Part shown: one piece after another, positions 27,669-37,122 of the stretch | How positions within the stretch are numbered: the stretch's first letter is position 1 | How the letters are laid out: every line of letters starts with the position of its first letter | DNA from: Odiellus spinosus | Lineage: Eukaryota; Arthropoda; Arachnida; Opiliones; Phalangiidae | Assembly: GCA_963920705.1 (NCBI GenBank) | Contig: OY987227.1 | Coordinates: forward strand, 29,121,935 to 29,185,934 | Direction of reading: 5' to 3' | Length of the DNA: 64,000 bases | Notes under the pieces: generated by a model | The model's database searches: none | The model's input: the letters and a program-made list of their open reading frames with translations, nothing else | What the model was told of the DNA's origin: nothing | Made by a program: the position numbers and the translations under genes

Positions 27669-27712
27669 CCGCGTAATTAGCCTTCAATAAATCTAAGGTT
27701 AAATCTGATTAT
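27669..27712. repeat. Partial copy related to the MITE at 63246
   Basis: CCGCGTAATTAGCC is followed directly by TTCAATAAATCTAAGGTTAA. In the 63-kb element the same two words occur in the same order, separated by about 40 bases, so this looks like an internally deleted relative. Confidence 0.45.
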
Positions 27713-30166
27713 TATAAAAATAATACGCATTACGGTACTAGCATAATATCAACAATTAAAAAAATATATACCCCGAAAATACAATAAGGAAAGCTCACCG
27801 ATTAGACGCGTAGCTTAAGTATTCCATCACATTTTGATCTTCGCGATACCGCCGGCACAATCCACCCAGATAGGCAATCGTAACAATAGGGGTAGGCCAA
27901 CCGGTTAAAGACGATGCCGAAACATGTTTTCACTATTCGCAATTAAACTTCGCGATACCCGCGGCAAATTTTGATCAAATTAGATAATATACAAACTAAA
28001 TTAACTATTACCGACATATTTGGACGATTAACTCGAAATATTTCGACAATTTCGATGAAAATAATCTAGGCGATGACGACACGCGTGACCTCGACTGTAC
28101 GCTCGTTCAAACTGGGATTCGGGGGGATTTATAACGCTAGCCCTACGACGCGAAAAGTATGGACTTCTTGGAGATCCATTTAAAATAACGAATACGCCGC
28201 TTATAATTTACGAATTGAAACTTTATAATAAAAGATAAATATTTATAATTATATTAAATAATAACGGGAAAATGTCAGGTTTTTCCAAGGACCGAGAGAG
28301 ATAGCCCCAAACTACCAACTTCGGGTAATAAAATGGAGTAATAACATTGGGACAACTATAGAGTGGTTATAAGTATATATGTTGAAACAACCATTTAGAC
28401 CAAAAACGCTTAAATTTTTGCCCGAATTTCAGTAAATTTTTAAATTTCCCCCAATTTTTACGCTTTGGTTTATTTTTCCCAGATATTTTCAGCCTTTCTA
28501 GATTCGTACGAACCCTGACAACATGGGCATACCTAAAAATCTAACCGTACAATCAATAATGACCTTCAGTCTTAAACAAAACAGGTTTAGTTCGCCATTG
28601 TGACAAAAAAACAAGTTTTGGTGGAATTAAAAATGGGAGTGTTGGGCTATCGCTTTAAAAATGATTTAAAATTGGAGTTGGAAAAGCTTTTTTGGGTGGA
28701 AATTCCGATTGAGCTAAGGATTTCGTTCCGAAATTTGAATCGAGGAACGAATGTTCGCGAATTAACTTTAGGCTTAATCCGGAAACGGAATTACGAGATG
28801 GCGAATTGACAAATGATCATACACATTGTACATAATATTGATTCCCGAGCTAAAGATTAGCCAGAGCTACAGTTCATTCAACTTTACGGAGATAGCGGTG
28901 GGAATAGCGTTAGAAGGGGGTTCAACCGCGCTTATCGGGCCATTTCTCCTCGTCCTACTTCGCTATCTTCTCCCAGTTGAACGTATACTAGATTCGATAC
29001 GAATATATAGAGCGAATTTGAGGCGGAGAAGCCAGTTTCGGGCCTCGCGTTTCCCCCATTTAAATCTATACACCCTATAGATATAAGATTGGCCTCAGAA
29101 TGCAACAGACAGCGAGGGGGAAACGAACATTCGCAACGCCGCTTAGCTACTAAATTAGAACGGGAAAAACTATTTTTTCAACGCGAATTTGTTGACAGAC
29201 TTAGAGGACATGGATAGGCTACTTTTCTTATTGTAAAGACGTTTCCGTGACGTCACCAGAGGGGGAAAATAAGGAAATAGGTCAAATTACACCCTAATCG
29301 GCATATAGGACGTCACGGGCGAGTGTACCTCAATAAAAAAAGGGCGAATATTGGAATATATCGGAAATTACAATACAATAATTAGCCCGGTTTGGGAATT
29401 AGGTCAAACGACAGGAAGGCGCTCGTAAAAGGCTTTAAAGGCGTTGAAATTTGAGATTGAATCGGGGCGGACTAGGAGTATATATTCGTATCTATATTCT
29501 GTTATAGAATTTTGGAATGAATAGGGAAGGGGTTGGGTGTTGGGGTTTGGAAGGACTATTAGGTGTTAGCGCGGTGTGTAATTACGTGTCCGAGTCGAAA
29601 CCTAATGAGGGGTTCGCCCTCCCGGTTCCTCTTACCTAGCGCGACCATTCCTTCCCCCTCTTTCCCTCAACAATATATCTCTTAAGACATTATATACGTT
29701 GGGCGGTTGAGCTTGACAAATTGAAGGGAATAACTCCGTAACAGCGTCGCCGCGTTCAGTTTCGGGCTAAACAAAGACGAATGGGGGCGGAGGAGGGTGG
29801 CCTTACGTCTTGGACATCCGGGAATAAATAGCCTCGGGTTACGAAATTTATAAAATTAGCTCTCTCGCTTAAAACGTACGTTTTAGCCGATGGGCCAAAT
29901 TAATAATGGCCAAGTTGGTTCGTACATTAGGGAATTTCGAGCGAAATCCGCCGTTTTCGACGCTCGAAACGCGAGTCTTCGTTACCCGAACCGCGTTTAA
30001 TTGACCTCGAGTATCGAAGATTTCTATTATTCGACGAAATAACGAACGCTCCGATAAGCCGACCAATAATAGCTCTCGAAACGAAAGCTTTTATTCTACG
30101 AAGTAAATAAACTTGGCGACTAATAACAGCGCGGGAACAAAGACAGCAAACTTTACGGGGTTTATA

Positions 30167-30184
30167 TTCATTCATTCATTCATT
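30167..30184. repeat. TTCA tetranucleotide repeat
   Basis: Four to five TTCA units, 240 bp outside the left LTR. Confidence 0.9.
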
Positions 30185-30419
30185 CGCGTTGAGACGCGCT
30201 AATTTGACAAATAGGCTTTTATTTAAAAGAAGTCTCTTTCAAATTAATTATAGTACTTCGTCGCGGCTTATTTAAATATAGGAAACTAGTTGCGGGAAGA
30301 TTTGGAACAATTAACGAAACGTAAAACGCGCTAGAGATTTCGATAACAAAATTGGATGAGAATGAATAAAGGCAAAATCTATCTCGTAGAAGCCCGAGAG
30401 TTGAACGACGCGAAACGAT

Positions 30420-30424
30420 AGGCG
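30420..30424. repeat. Target-site duplication, left copy
   Basis: AGGCG directly outside the left LTR, identical to 37118-37122 outside the right LTR. A duplication of 4-6 bp, usually 5, is typical of BEL/Pao integrases. Confidence 0.93.
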
Positions 30425-30969
30425 TGTAATATTTCTTGAACCGATTGAAGGTTCTGGGAGAGCTTATTTCCAATTTTTACACCTAATCTCTCGGACTGAA
30501 ACAAGTGACTAGGTTTTAATTTAGTTGGTACGCTAATTTAGATAATGATAGTTTTAAATTTTCGCGTAAGAATCACAGGAATACTAATTTTAACTAATTG
30601 TACCTCGCAAGAAACTACAACTTTTAACAATAACAACGCTGGTATTTTAATGTACTTTTAAAACTTGCTACAAATTTTGGGTCCTACTCGAAGGAGCCCC
30701 TTTTCAATTTCGTTCAAATAGAATTGTGTTTTTAGAAAAACTAGCCAGAGTTTCAATAAAGGGAAAGGGAAAAAAAATTGTCCCCCGAAACACCTGAAAT
30801 TTGAAACTCTCGCTAATCCTCTGGTACCCCTTCGAGAGAGGAGTTTTCAGAAACAGTTTGAATTTTTGTTACAAATACTTTTTTTTTTTTTTCCAAATTC
30901 ACATACATTCTTTTTTTTTTTTTTTTTTTAACATAGGAATTTATTTTTCGCGCGCTTATATTTTCTACA
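30425..30969 (-). repeat. 3' LTR of the BEL/Pao element
   Basis: A 545-bp copy of the LTR at the downstream end of the element. A sense-strand AATAAA lies at 30945-30940, near the LTR's own 5' edge, and could be a polyadenylation signal or chance in an AT-rich region. The outer edge borders the target duplication AGGCG at 30420-30424. Confidence 0.97.
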
Positions 30970-30984
30970 CTCCCCCATAATACC
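30970..30984 (-). promoter_or_regulatory. Polypurine tract
   Basis: The sense strand just before the 3' LTR reads GGTATTATGGGGGAG and then runs into the LTR's TGTAG. The GGGGGAG core abuts the LTR, as expected for the primer of plus-strand synthesis. A run of about 20 As lies just upstream in the sense strand. Confidence 0.8.
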
Positions 30985-31032
30985 TTTTTTTTTTTTTTTT
31001 TTTTAACTAATAAAGGTATTAAAAGAAGCGCT

Positions 31033-34005
31033 CTAATTGATTTCTAAATTGCACAAGTGCTGTACCGATCTCCGAATAACATTACCATTTTTGGTTTTGA
31101 TCGCGCACATCCTATTTTTCCCGTCACGACCGCAAATGACTTCACAAATTAATCCGATTTTCCACATATGCCGTGGTAGTTTGTCCTCTTGTATGAGAAC
31201 TACATCTCCAACTTTAAATTGTACTTCATTTTTGGCGAGTTTTGAATGGTGGGCTGACTTTAATTCTAAAATATAGTCCTTTCGCCACCTCTTCCAAGTT
31301 TGGTCCAAAATAGTTTCGCGATATTTTAGGCGTTTCGTTAACTCAACTCGCGTAGTAGGTACAGATTCGATTTTTAATTTTAATGGTGGTAATGAACTTA
31401 ATCTATGCCCTATTAGAAAATCAGCCGGCGTAAGCGGGGTTGGTTCTCTTACATCGTTGTAGACATATGTTATTGGTCTACTATTAATCAGCGCTTCGAC
31501 CTCAATTAGCATCGTTTCTAGCTCAGTGTAGCTCAACGCCGCTTGCCCAAGAATTTTTCTAAGAGCTGTTTTTGTAGAGCGAACTAGCCGTTCCCAATAT
31601 CCACCGTGCCAGGCGGCTCGCTCGACTATAAATTTCCATCGAATTCCCTGGTTACCAAAAAATTCCCTTAATTCGTTTTCCTTCAAATTTGCCCAAAGAT
31701 CGTCTAAGTCCCTTTTTGCCCTTTTAAAAGTTTGCGCATTGTCCGTATATACTGTTGACGGCAATCCCCTTCGAGAAATAAATCGCCTGAGGGCCATAAC
31801 AAACTCATCTGTACTGAGGGATGGCACCAATTCTAAATGAATTGCCCTAGTAACGGCGCATGTCGCTAAACATATATAAGCCTTTTTTGAATTGTTTCCG
31901 GTCTTAATGAACAATGGTCCGGCGAAATCTATACCGATTATTGAAAATGGTGGTGACTCGGAAATTCTTTCCGACGGCAAGGGAGCTGTAGGCCTATCCG
32001 CTTGTTTCGCTACAGTTCTCCTGCATTTCACGCAATCCTTAATTAATTTGCGAGCTAACTGTCTGCAAGCTGGTATCCAGTACCTTTCCCTATTCTGCGT
32101 AATCGTGTCATTTACACCACTATGTATAACTTGTTCGTGGCTTCTAAGAACTAGTAATTTTGACAACAATAGATTTTTGTTTAGAATAACGGGGTGTTTT
32201 TGTTCAAAACTGAATTCGGAATTTTCTATTCGCCCCCCTACGCAAATTAATCCTTCGTGTAAAATTGGGCTCAACGATGCAATTTTAGAACTGGGGTCTA
32301 GTTTTTCCTCGCTTTTTAAAGCTGCCAATTCTTCCCCATATTCCTCCGCTTGCACGTGTTTAATCCAAATGGCTTCCGCATTCGAAATTTCCTCCCCACT
32401 GATAGGACCTTTTCTTTTCTCACCTTTTGTAATAAATCTAAGAACATACGCGGTTATGCGGAGGCTTTTGTTAAAGGAATTGTGTCTGTTTAGATCTATA
32501 ATTTGATGTATGCCTGTTTTTACTTTAATCTTGACTCCTAGAGCGAGCTTACGCTGTTCGTGTGACACCGAGTCCAAATTGGCTTCCGGTATACCTTTCG
32601 GCCAGTGAATTTCCGATTCTCTTAGCCAGTTTGGACCCCGCCACCATAGCTCACTTTTTATCAGTTCGTTGGCCTTCATCCCTCTAGTAGGTAGGTCCGC
32701 TGGGTTTTCGATTCCCGGACAATGACCCCATTGACACTTTTCCGTTAAATTTTGAATTTCTATCACTCGGTTGGAAACAAAGGGCTTCCAACTTTTGGCT
32801 ACACTCCTCACCCATCCCATAGCTATGGTTGAGTCCGTCCAGTAGTATATACCGTCCAATTTTTCCTCAAAAATTCCCTTTACGTAACTTGTCAATCTCG
32901 CCCCAATCAAACAACCCATTAGTTCAAGTCTCGGAATGGTTTGTTCCTGACTATTTTGTCCCTTTACGGGTGCTATCCTAGTTTTTGCGGCAACTAACGC
33001 CGTGTGAATTGTGTTGTCGATTGTTTCGTATCGAATGTAAATTGCAGCTGCGAATGCTTTTAGACTTGAATCGCAAAAACAATGCAAGTCCCTGCGTATA
33101 ATTTCTCCGTTCGCTTCTGAAAAATAATTTCTCGAAACCTTGAAATCGCTTAAAAGGGGTAACTCTGAAACCCAGGCTCTAAATTCAGCACTAATTTCTA
33201 CTGGGGTTTCTGTATCCCACCCAATTCTATCCTTTTGCATCCACAAACTTTGAAACATCATTTTTCCCCTTACTACAAATGGCGAGAGCATGCCCATCGG
33301 ATCGAATACCTGTGAAATAAGACTCAGCATGTGACGCTTTGTATTGCCTACCCCTTTGCTCGTAGATATTACGGTTGTGAGATCAACGCTCATCTTATCA
33401 CTGTGGGGGTCCCATTTTATGCCAAGAATTTTGGTTCCTTTTTGTTCGACCCCCTTTTCGAACAAATTTTCCTCCTCGTGTTTATCCCATAGCTTTATCA
33501 ATTCTTGAGAATTTGACCCCCATTTTCTAAACTTCATCCCGGCCTTACTAATAGCTTTAGCTGCTCCTGTCGAAATTTCATAGGCTTCCCCCACGTGTTC
33601 AGCTCCCGTTACCCAGTCATCTACGTATAGATCTTTGTCAAGTTTATCTTTTACTCTATTGTCAATTTCCTCACATTTCTGGAGATGGTGTTTTATCGTG
33701 CAGGCTAATAGAAAAGGACTGCTTTTTACCCCAAAAGGGACGCGGGTCATTCTCATGGTTTTGAATTTTGTTTGATTAACTTCTCTCTCCATATCTTGAA
33801 CCCAATAAAATCTAGTTGAATCCCTTTCCGTTGGATCTAATTTAATTTGGTGGAAAGCCTTCTCTATGTCGGCCACTATAGCGATTTTGTATTTCCGGAA
33901 TCTCAAGAGAAGTAACAATAGATCTGGGTATAAATTGGGGCCCTGCGCTAGACAATCATTAAGCGATGGTACGGTTATACGCGTGAGAACTAGCGTCAAA
34001 AACAA
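31033..34005 (-). CDS. BEL/Pao Pol: reverse transcriptase, RNase H, integrase
   Basis: A 990-codon open stretch overlapping the end of the upstream frame by 47 bases, in the +1 frame. The first codon is TTG and is not a believable start; the protein is expected to arise by continuation from the Gag-protease frame. Reverse transcriptase shows VADIEK (Asp at about 46) and the catalytic YVDD at 127-130. RNase H shows CDSS (about 311), LELMG (about 361), WTDST (about 391) and NPADLPTRG (about 434). Integrase has an H-H-C-C zinc site (about 623, 628, 658, 661) and the D-D-E residues in GIDFAGP (about 693), YTDNAQ (about 755) and GGYWER (about 805). Residues about 895-988 match the DUF5641-like tail. 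All catalytic residues I looked for are present and there is no internal stop, so apart from the frame switch the enzyme looks functional. Confidence 0.93.
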   Translation of the reverse strand: MFLTLVLTRITVPSLNDCLAQGPNLYPDLLLLLLRFRKYKIAIVADIEKAFHQIKLDPTERDSTRFYWVQDMEREVNQTKFKTMRMTRVPFGVKSSPFLLACTIKHHLQKCEEIDNRVKDKLDKDLYVDDWVTGAEHVGEAYEISTGAAKAISKAGMKFRKWGSNSQELIKLWDKHEEENLFEKGVEQKGTKILGIKWDPHSDKMSVDLTTVISTSKGVGNTKRHMLSLISQVFDPMGMLSPFVVRGKMMFQSLWMQKDRIGWDTETPVEISAEFRAWVSELPLLSDFKVSRNYFSEANGEIIRRDLHCFCDSSLKAFAAAIYIRYETIDNTIHTALVAAKTRIAPVKGQNSQEQTIPRLELMGCLIGARLTSYVKGIFEEKLDGIYYWTDSTIAMGWVRSVAKSWKPFVSNRVIEIQNLTEKCQWGHCPGIENPADLPTRGMKANELIKSELWWRGPNWLRESEIHWPKGIPEANLDSVSHEQRKLALGVKIKVKTGIHQIIDLNRHNSFNKSLRITAYVLRFITKGEKRKGPISGEEISNAEAIWIKHVQAEEYGEELAALKSEEKLDPSSKIASLSPILHEGLICVGGRIENSEFSFEQKHPVILNKNLLLSKLLVLRSHEQVIHSGVNDTITQNRERYWIPACRQLARKLIKDCVKCRRTVAKQADRPTAPLPSERISESPPFSIIGIDFAGPLFIKTGNNSKKAYICLATCAVTRAIHLELVPSLSTDEFVMALRRFISRRGLPSTVYTDNAQTFKRAKRDLDDLWANLKENELREFFGNQGIRWKFIVERAAWHGGYWERLVRSTKTALRKILGQAALSYTELETMLIEVEALINSRPITYVYNDVREPTPLTPADFLIGHRLSSLPPLKLKIESVPTTRVELTKRLKYRETILDQTWKRWRKDYILELKSAHHSKLAKNEVQFKVGDVVLIQEDKLPRHMWKIGLICEVICGRDGKNRMCAIKTKNGNVIRRSVQHLCNLEIN

Positions 34006-36493
34006 CTCTCAATTTAGTTGTTTCCACGTTCTCTCTTATTACCGCTTGGTGAGGAAGATAATAAGTACCAGGCATTGAATTAATTGCTTGTTCAATAGGA
34101 ACTTCTTCAATGATACCACTTTCTAATTGTTCATTAATTACCGCTTTATAATCCTCATATAATTTAGGGTTTGACTCAAATTTCTTTACTAGTCCTCCCA
34201 TTCGCTTGACAGCTACCGCTTGGTTATCGGGTAGAGCCTCTTTACTGACCATCCAGGGTAATTTTACACTATATCTATTGTCTTCGAATTTGATTTCACT
34301 AAAAAAATTGTTCATGATAGTTTCGTCTGAATTGTCTAAATTTTCATTTTCCTTAATCCCAATACTTTCTAGATTCCAAAATGTTTCTAAAGTTTTGTTA
34401 ATTCGTTTTTCACCTAATTTTACTAACATGGTTTTTACTGTATGTGACTTAATGCCTTTGTTTTGCCGAACAACTTCTTCTGTCGACCCCTGTATTGTCC
34501 AACCCAGTTTCGTTTTTTGTGCCTTCAATAAGGGAGATATCTGTACAAATTCCTCTACCGCTACACTCCAATAAAAATCTACACCAATCAACAGGTCGCA
34601 TTCCGTTTTTGAATTCTCGATACACGCGGTATCTTCGGCTAATTGTAATCCCTTAATTTTCTCGTGTGCCTCAATTTCTTTTAAAGTGCTAGTGCTACTT
34701 ATAGCTTCATAGCATATAAACGGTAGCTCTATAGCCACAATTTCTGCGAATTCCCCGGAATTGTTTCGATTTTCTAGTCGGAGCTTCACCAATTTCGCCT
34801 TCTTTTCTTTAGGTTTTTCGTTCCCGCAACTATAAATTTCTAAGTTCTGCTCACCTACAATGGGAAGCTTAAGTTTTCGTGACAGCTCCTCTCTTATAAA
34901 TGTCGCTTCACTCCCCCCATCCATGAAACATCTCACCCTTTCCCCCCGTTGAGGTTTCTCTGGATTTTTCATAATCCCAACACCTGTTTGCAATAATACG
35001 GCGTTTCGTCTCGAATTTACTTTGGCCGCTGCTGAATTAATTTGAATTGTTTCCTTAATTGCGGTATTTTCCGATTCAATTTCCTTTGGTTTATGTGCCC
35101 CATTAGTTTCGCAAATTGCATAATTGTGCTTTTGTCCACAACCTTTACACCTATTAAATCTAGACCTACATTCTCTAGTTCTGTGCCCGACACGGAAACA
35201 ATTGAAACATCTATTGGTTTCCCTGACAATTTCTCGTTTTTTCTCTAACGTGTGATTTCTACAATCTAGGGACCTGTGATCATCGCTTCTACAAAAAATG
35301 CAAAACCCGTTTTCCTGCGCGGCGACTACTTTGGTTCCAAATGCCCTTGCCGTGGACGTATGCCTGATATTTCTATTATCCCGACTTTCTCGTTCTGAAT
35401 TGAATTTAAAATTGCGAGGTTTTTCTTCCTCTAATTTTTGTTTACTAATTTTGGAGTCTCCACTTAAAATTGCCGCCATCTCCCTACTTTCAATTTGATC
35501 TCTAATAAAGTCAATTAATTCTTTCGCATCCCATTTACCATTGTTTCCCGAAGGTTTATGTTTTACACAGTAATCGGTTCTAATATCGTTGGGCAAACTT
35601 TTTAAAATTGCTGGGCAAACGAAAGATGCTTTATCCTTTACGTCTACACCCAAAACCTCTAAACTACGTAAACTTATCTCGCAAGTATCTAATAGGTTAC
35701 GTAACGCTTTTAGGTTTTTGGAATCGTGCGCGGGCTGAATTTCTAAGAGCTTATTCATATGATAATTTATACTCAAATCTGTACGCGCGAATCTGTTAGT
35801 TAGCAAAATTACGGCTTGGTCGTACGACGCGTCTGTTTGGGTTAGGCCCTCGATTGTTCTTAACGCGTCACCTTCTAGATAGGTGGTTAGGTATATGAAT
35901 TTTTCTACCTTTGTTAAGCGTTGACTTGAATCCACCGTAGCTTTAAATCGTCCCCAGAAGTTATTCCAGTTTTCGTAGTTTCCGTTGAACGATGGTATGG
36001 TTAATTGTGGAAGTCGAACTTCCGTGTGAGAGCTTCCGGTTGCGACGGTCATTCCAATGTTGCTGCTGTTTCCGCTATTTTGGCCGGAGTTGGTGGACAC
36101 GGAGCTGCCATGCGTCGATCCTGTTCCTCTTCGAATTGCTCGCGCTAGAGCTGACTTGAGATCTCCGATTGTTTCCTTGTAACCAATTGCGTCGGTGACT
36201 TCCTTTTCCATTTCGTGGTCATCCTCAATTAGCGCCTCTACCCTTGAATCAATTTGGGTCAGATCATCTTCTTTTAGCACGATGGCATCTAAAGCATCCT
36301 CCAATTTCTCGACTGGCGTTTCTCGTACGCGCAGCAGCACCTCAATTTGTTTAATTTTATTCGTCGCCGAGGTTCTAATACTTTTCCTAGCGGCCTTTGC
36401 GAGTTTGAGCAGTTCTTTATTACTTCTCGTCGAATTTTGTCCATTGTTGGCAGTGTTTGAAGCCGCTGCAGCTGCAGCCTCGTTTCCTATCAT
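33959..36493 (-). CDS. BEL/Pao Gag-protease and start of reverse transcriptase
   Basis: An 844-codon frame starting at an ATG 80 bp inside the 5' LTR. Residues about 25-120 are charged and helical and may form a coiled coil. Residues about 160-270 match the DUF1759-type capsid region, including the words IPSFNGNYENWNNFW and YLEGDALRTIEGL. Three zinc knuckles follow: C-x2-C-x4-H-x4-C at 398-411 and 429-442, and a shorter C-x2-C-x3-H-x4-C at 449-461; these bind element RNA. The protease has its active-site word FMDGGS at 524-528 and the family word LIGVDFYW at about 635-642. From about 740 the frame enters the reverse transcriptase and reaches VVFDAS before an out-of-frame stop at 33961-33959. 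BEL/Pao elements normally encode one long polyprotein, so the frame should continue; the rest lies in the next feature, shifted +1. DGG in place of the usual D[ST]G-like triad is mildly unusual. Confidence 0.93.
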   Translation of the reverse strand: MIGNEAAAAAASNTANNGQNSTRSNKELLKLAKAARKSIRTSATNKIKQIEVLLRVRETPVEKLEDALDAIVLKEDDLTQIDSRVEALIEDDHEMEKEVTDAIGYKETIGDLKSALARAIRRGTGSTHGSSVSTNSGQNSGNSSNIGMTVATGSSHTEVRLPQLTIPSFNGNYENWNNFWGRFKATVDSSQRLTKVEKFIYLTTYLEGDALRTIEGLTQTDASYDQAVILLTNRFARTDLSINYHMNKLLEIQPAHDSKNLKALRNLLDTCEISLRSLEVLGVDVKDKASFVCPAILKSLPNDIRTDYCVKHKPSGNNGKWDAKELIDFIRDQIESREMAAILSGDSKISKQKLEEEKPRNFKFNSERESRDNRNIRHTSTARAFGTKVVAAQENGFCIFCRSDDHRSLDCRNHTLEKKREIVRETNRCFNCFRVGHRTRECRSRFNRCKGCGQKHNYAICETNGAHKPKEIESENTAIKETIQINSAAAKVNSRRNAVLLQTGVGIMKNPEKPQRGERVRCFMDGGSEATFIREELSRKLKLPIVGEQNLEIYSCGNEKPKEKKAKLVKLRLENRNNSGEFAEIVAIELPFICYEAISSTSTLKEIEAHEKIKGLQLAEDTACIENSKTECDLLIGVDFYWSVAVEEFVQISPLLKAQKTKLGWTIQGSTEEVVRQNKGIKSHTVKTMLVKLGEKRINKTLETFWNLESIGIKENENLDNSDETIMNNFFSEIKFEDNRYSVKLPWMVSKEALPDNQAVAVKRMGGLVKKFESNPKLYEDYKAVINEQLESGIIEEVPIEQAINSMPGTYYLPHQAVIRENVETTKLRVVFDASSHAYNRTIA

Positions 36494-36555
36494 TTCTACG
36501 CTTTTAATTGAACTTAAAACTTAATCCGTACTCATCTAAAGATCCTTTTCAATTC

Positions 36556-36573
36556 CCGGGTTTCCGGACACCA
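36556..36573 (-). promoter_or_regulatory. Primer-binding site
   Basis: The 18 bases directly inside the 5' LTR read TGGTGTCCGGAAACCCGG on the minus strand. TGG at this point pairs with the CCA end of a tRNA, so this is where minus-strand DNA synthesis should start. I could not match the remainder confidently to one tRNA from memory, so the primer species is left open. Confidence 0.85.
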
Positions 36574-37117
36574 TGTAATATTTCTTGAACCGATTGAAGG
36601 TTCTGGGAGAGCTTATTTCCAATTTTTACACCTAATCTCTCGGACTGAAACAAGTGACTAGGTTTTAATTTAGTTGGTACGCTAATTTAGATAATGATAG
36701 TTTTAAATTTTCGCGTAAGAATCACAGGAATACTAATTTTAACTAATTGTACCTCGCAAGAAACTACAACTTTTAACAATAACAACGCTGGTATTTTAAT
36801 GTACTTTTAAAACTTGCTACAAATTTTGGGTCCTACTCGAAGGAGCCCCCTTTCAATTTCGTTCAAATAGAATTGTGTTTTTAGAAAAACTAGCCAGAGT
36901 TTCAATAAAGGGAAAGGGAAAAAAAATTGTCCCCCGAAACACCTGAAATTTGAAACTCTCGCTAATCCTCTGGTACCCCTTCGAGAGAGGAGTTTTCAGA
37001 AACAGTTTGAATTTTTGTTACAAATACTTTTTTTTTTTTTTCCAAATTCACATACATTCTTTTTTTTTTTTTTTTTTAACATAGGAATTTATTTTTCGCG
37101 CGCTTATATTTTCTACA
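36574..37117 (-). repeat. 5' LTR of the BEL/Pao element
   Basis: A 544-bp direct repeat that aligns end to end with 30425-30969. Differences I can find are C at 36850 against T at 30701, and an 18-T run at 37060-37077 against 19 Ts at 30911-30929. In element orientation it begins TGTAGAAAAT and ends ATTACA. The two homopolymer T runs become A runs in the sense strand. As the 5' LTR it should hold the promoter, but no clear core promoter can be picked by eye. Confidence 0.97.
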
Positions 37118-37122
37118 AGGCG
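37118..37122. repeat. Target-site duplication, right copy
   Basis: AGGCG directly outside the right LTR, matching the left copy base for base. The pre-insertion site can therefore be inferred as a continuous host sequence with a single AGGCG. Confidence 0.93.

Larger units (their letters stand above)
20577..30424. other. Gene-poor stretch left of the retrotransposon
   Basis: It holds the TC microsatellite, a 41-bp T tract, one copy of a dispersed repeat, a MITE fragment and C-rich GCCCACCC clusters at about 22903-22960. The interval 24000-26400 is clearly more AT-rich than the rest. A hydrophobic open frame at 28826-29080 has no recognisable domain. No gene is supported. Confidence 0.6.
30425..37117 (-). 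mobile_element. BEL/Pao LTR retrotransposon, near-intact
   Basis: A 6.7-kb LTR retrotransposon read leftwards. It has 545/544-bp LTRs with TG...CA ends, a primer-binding site beginning TGG directly after the 5' LTR (right-hand copy), a purine tract directly before the 3' LTR (left-hand copy), and a 5-bp target duplication AGGCG on both sides. The gene order is Gag (coiled region, DUF1759-like capsid, three zinc knuckles), aspartic protease, reverse transcriptase, RNase H, integrase and a DUF5641-like tail, which is the BEL/Pao order. No envelope-like frame follows integrase; only about 60 bp separate the last stop codon from the LTR. The near-identical LTRs point to recent insertion. The only damage I see is a +1 change of frame in the reverse transcriptase, which may be a mutation or a programmed shift. 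Family assignment rests on established domain knowledge; the ends and duplication are read directly. Confidence 0.97.

Noticed and set aside
28826..29080. Hydrophobic 84-codon frame resembling a membrane segment
   Set aside because: No family recognised, no convincing acceptor, and similar chance frames are common in this window.
30970..31032. Envelope gene or extra frame after integrase
   Set aside because: Only about 60 bases lie between the Pol stop and the 3' LTR.
31892..32506. A 204-codon plus-strand open frame
   Set aside because: It lies antisense to the integrase and RNase H coding sequence and has no domain of its own; it is a shadow of the Pol frame.
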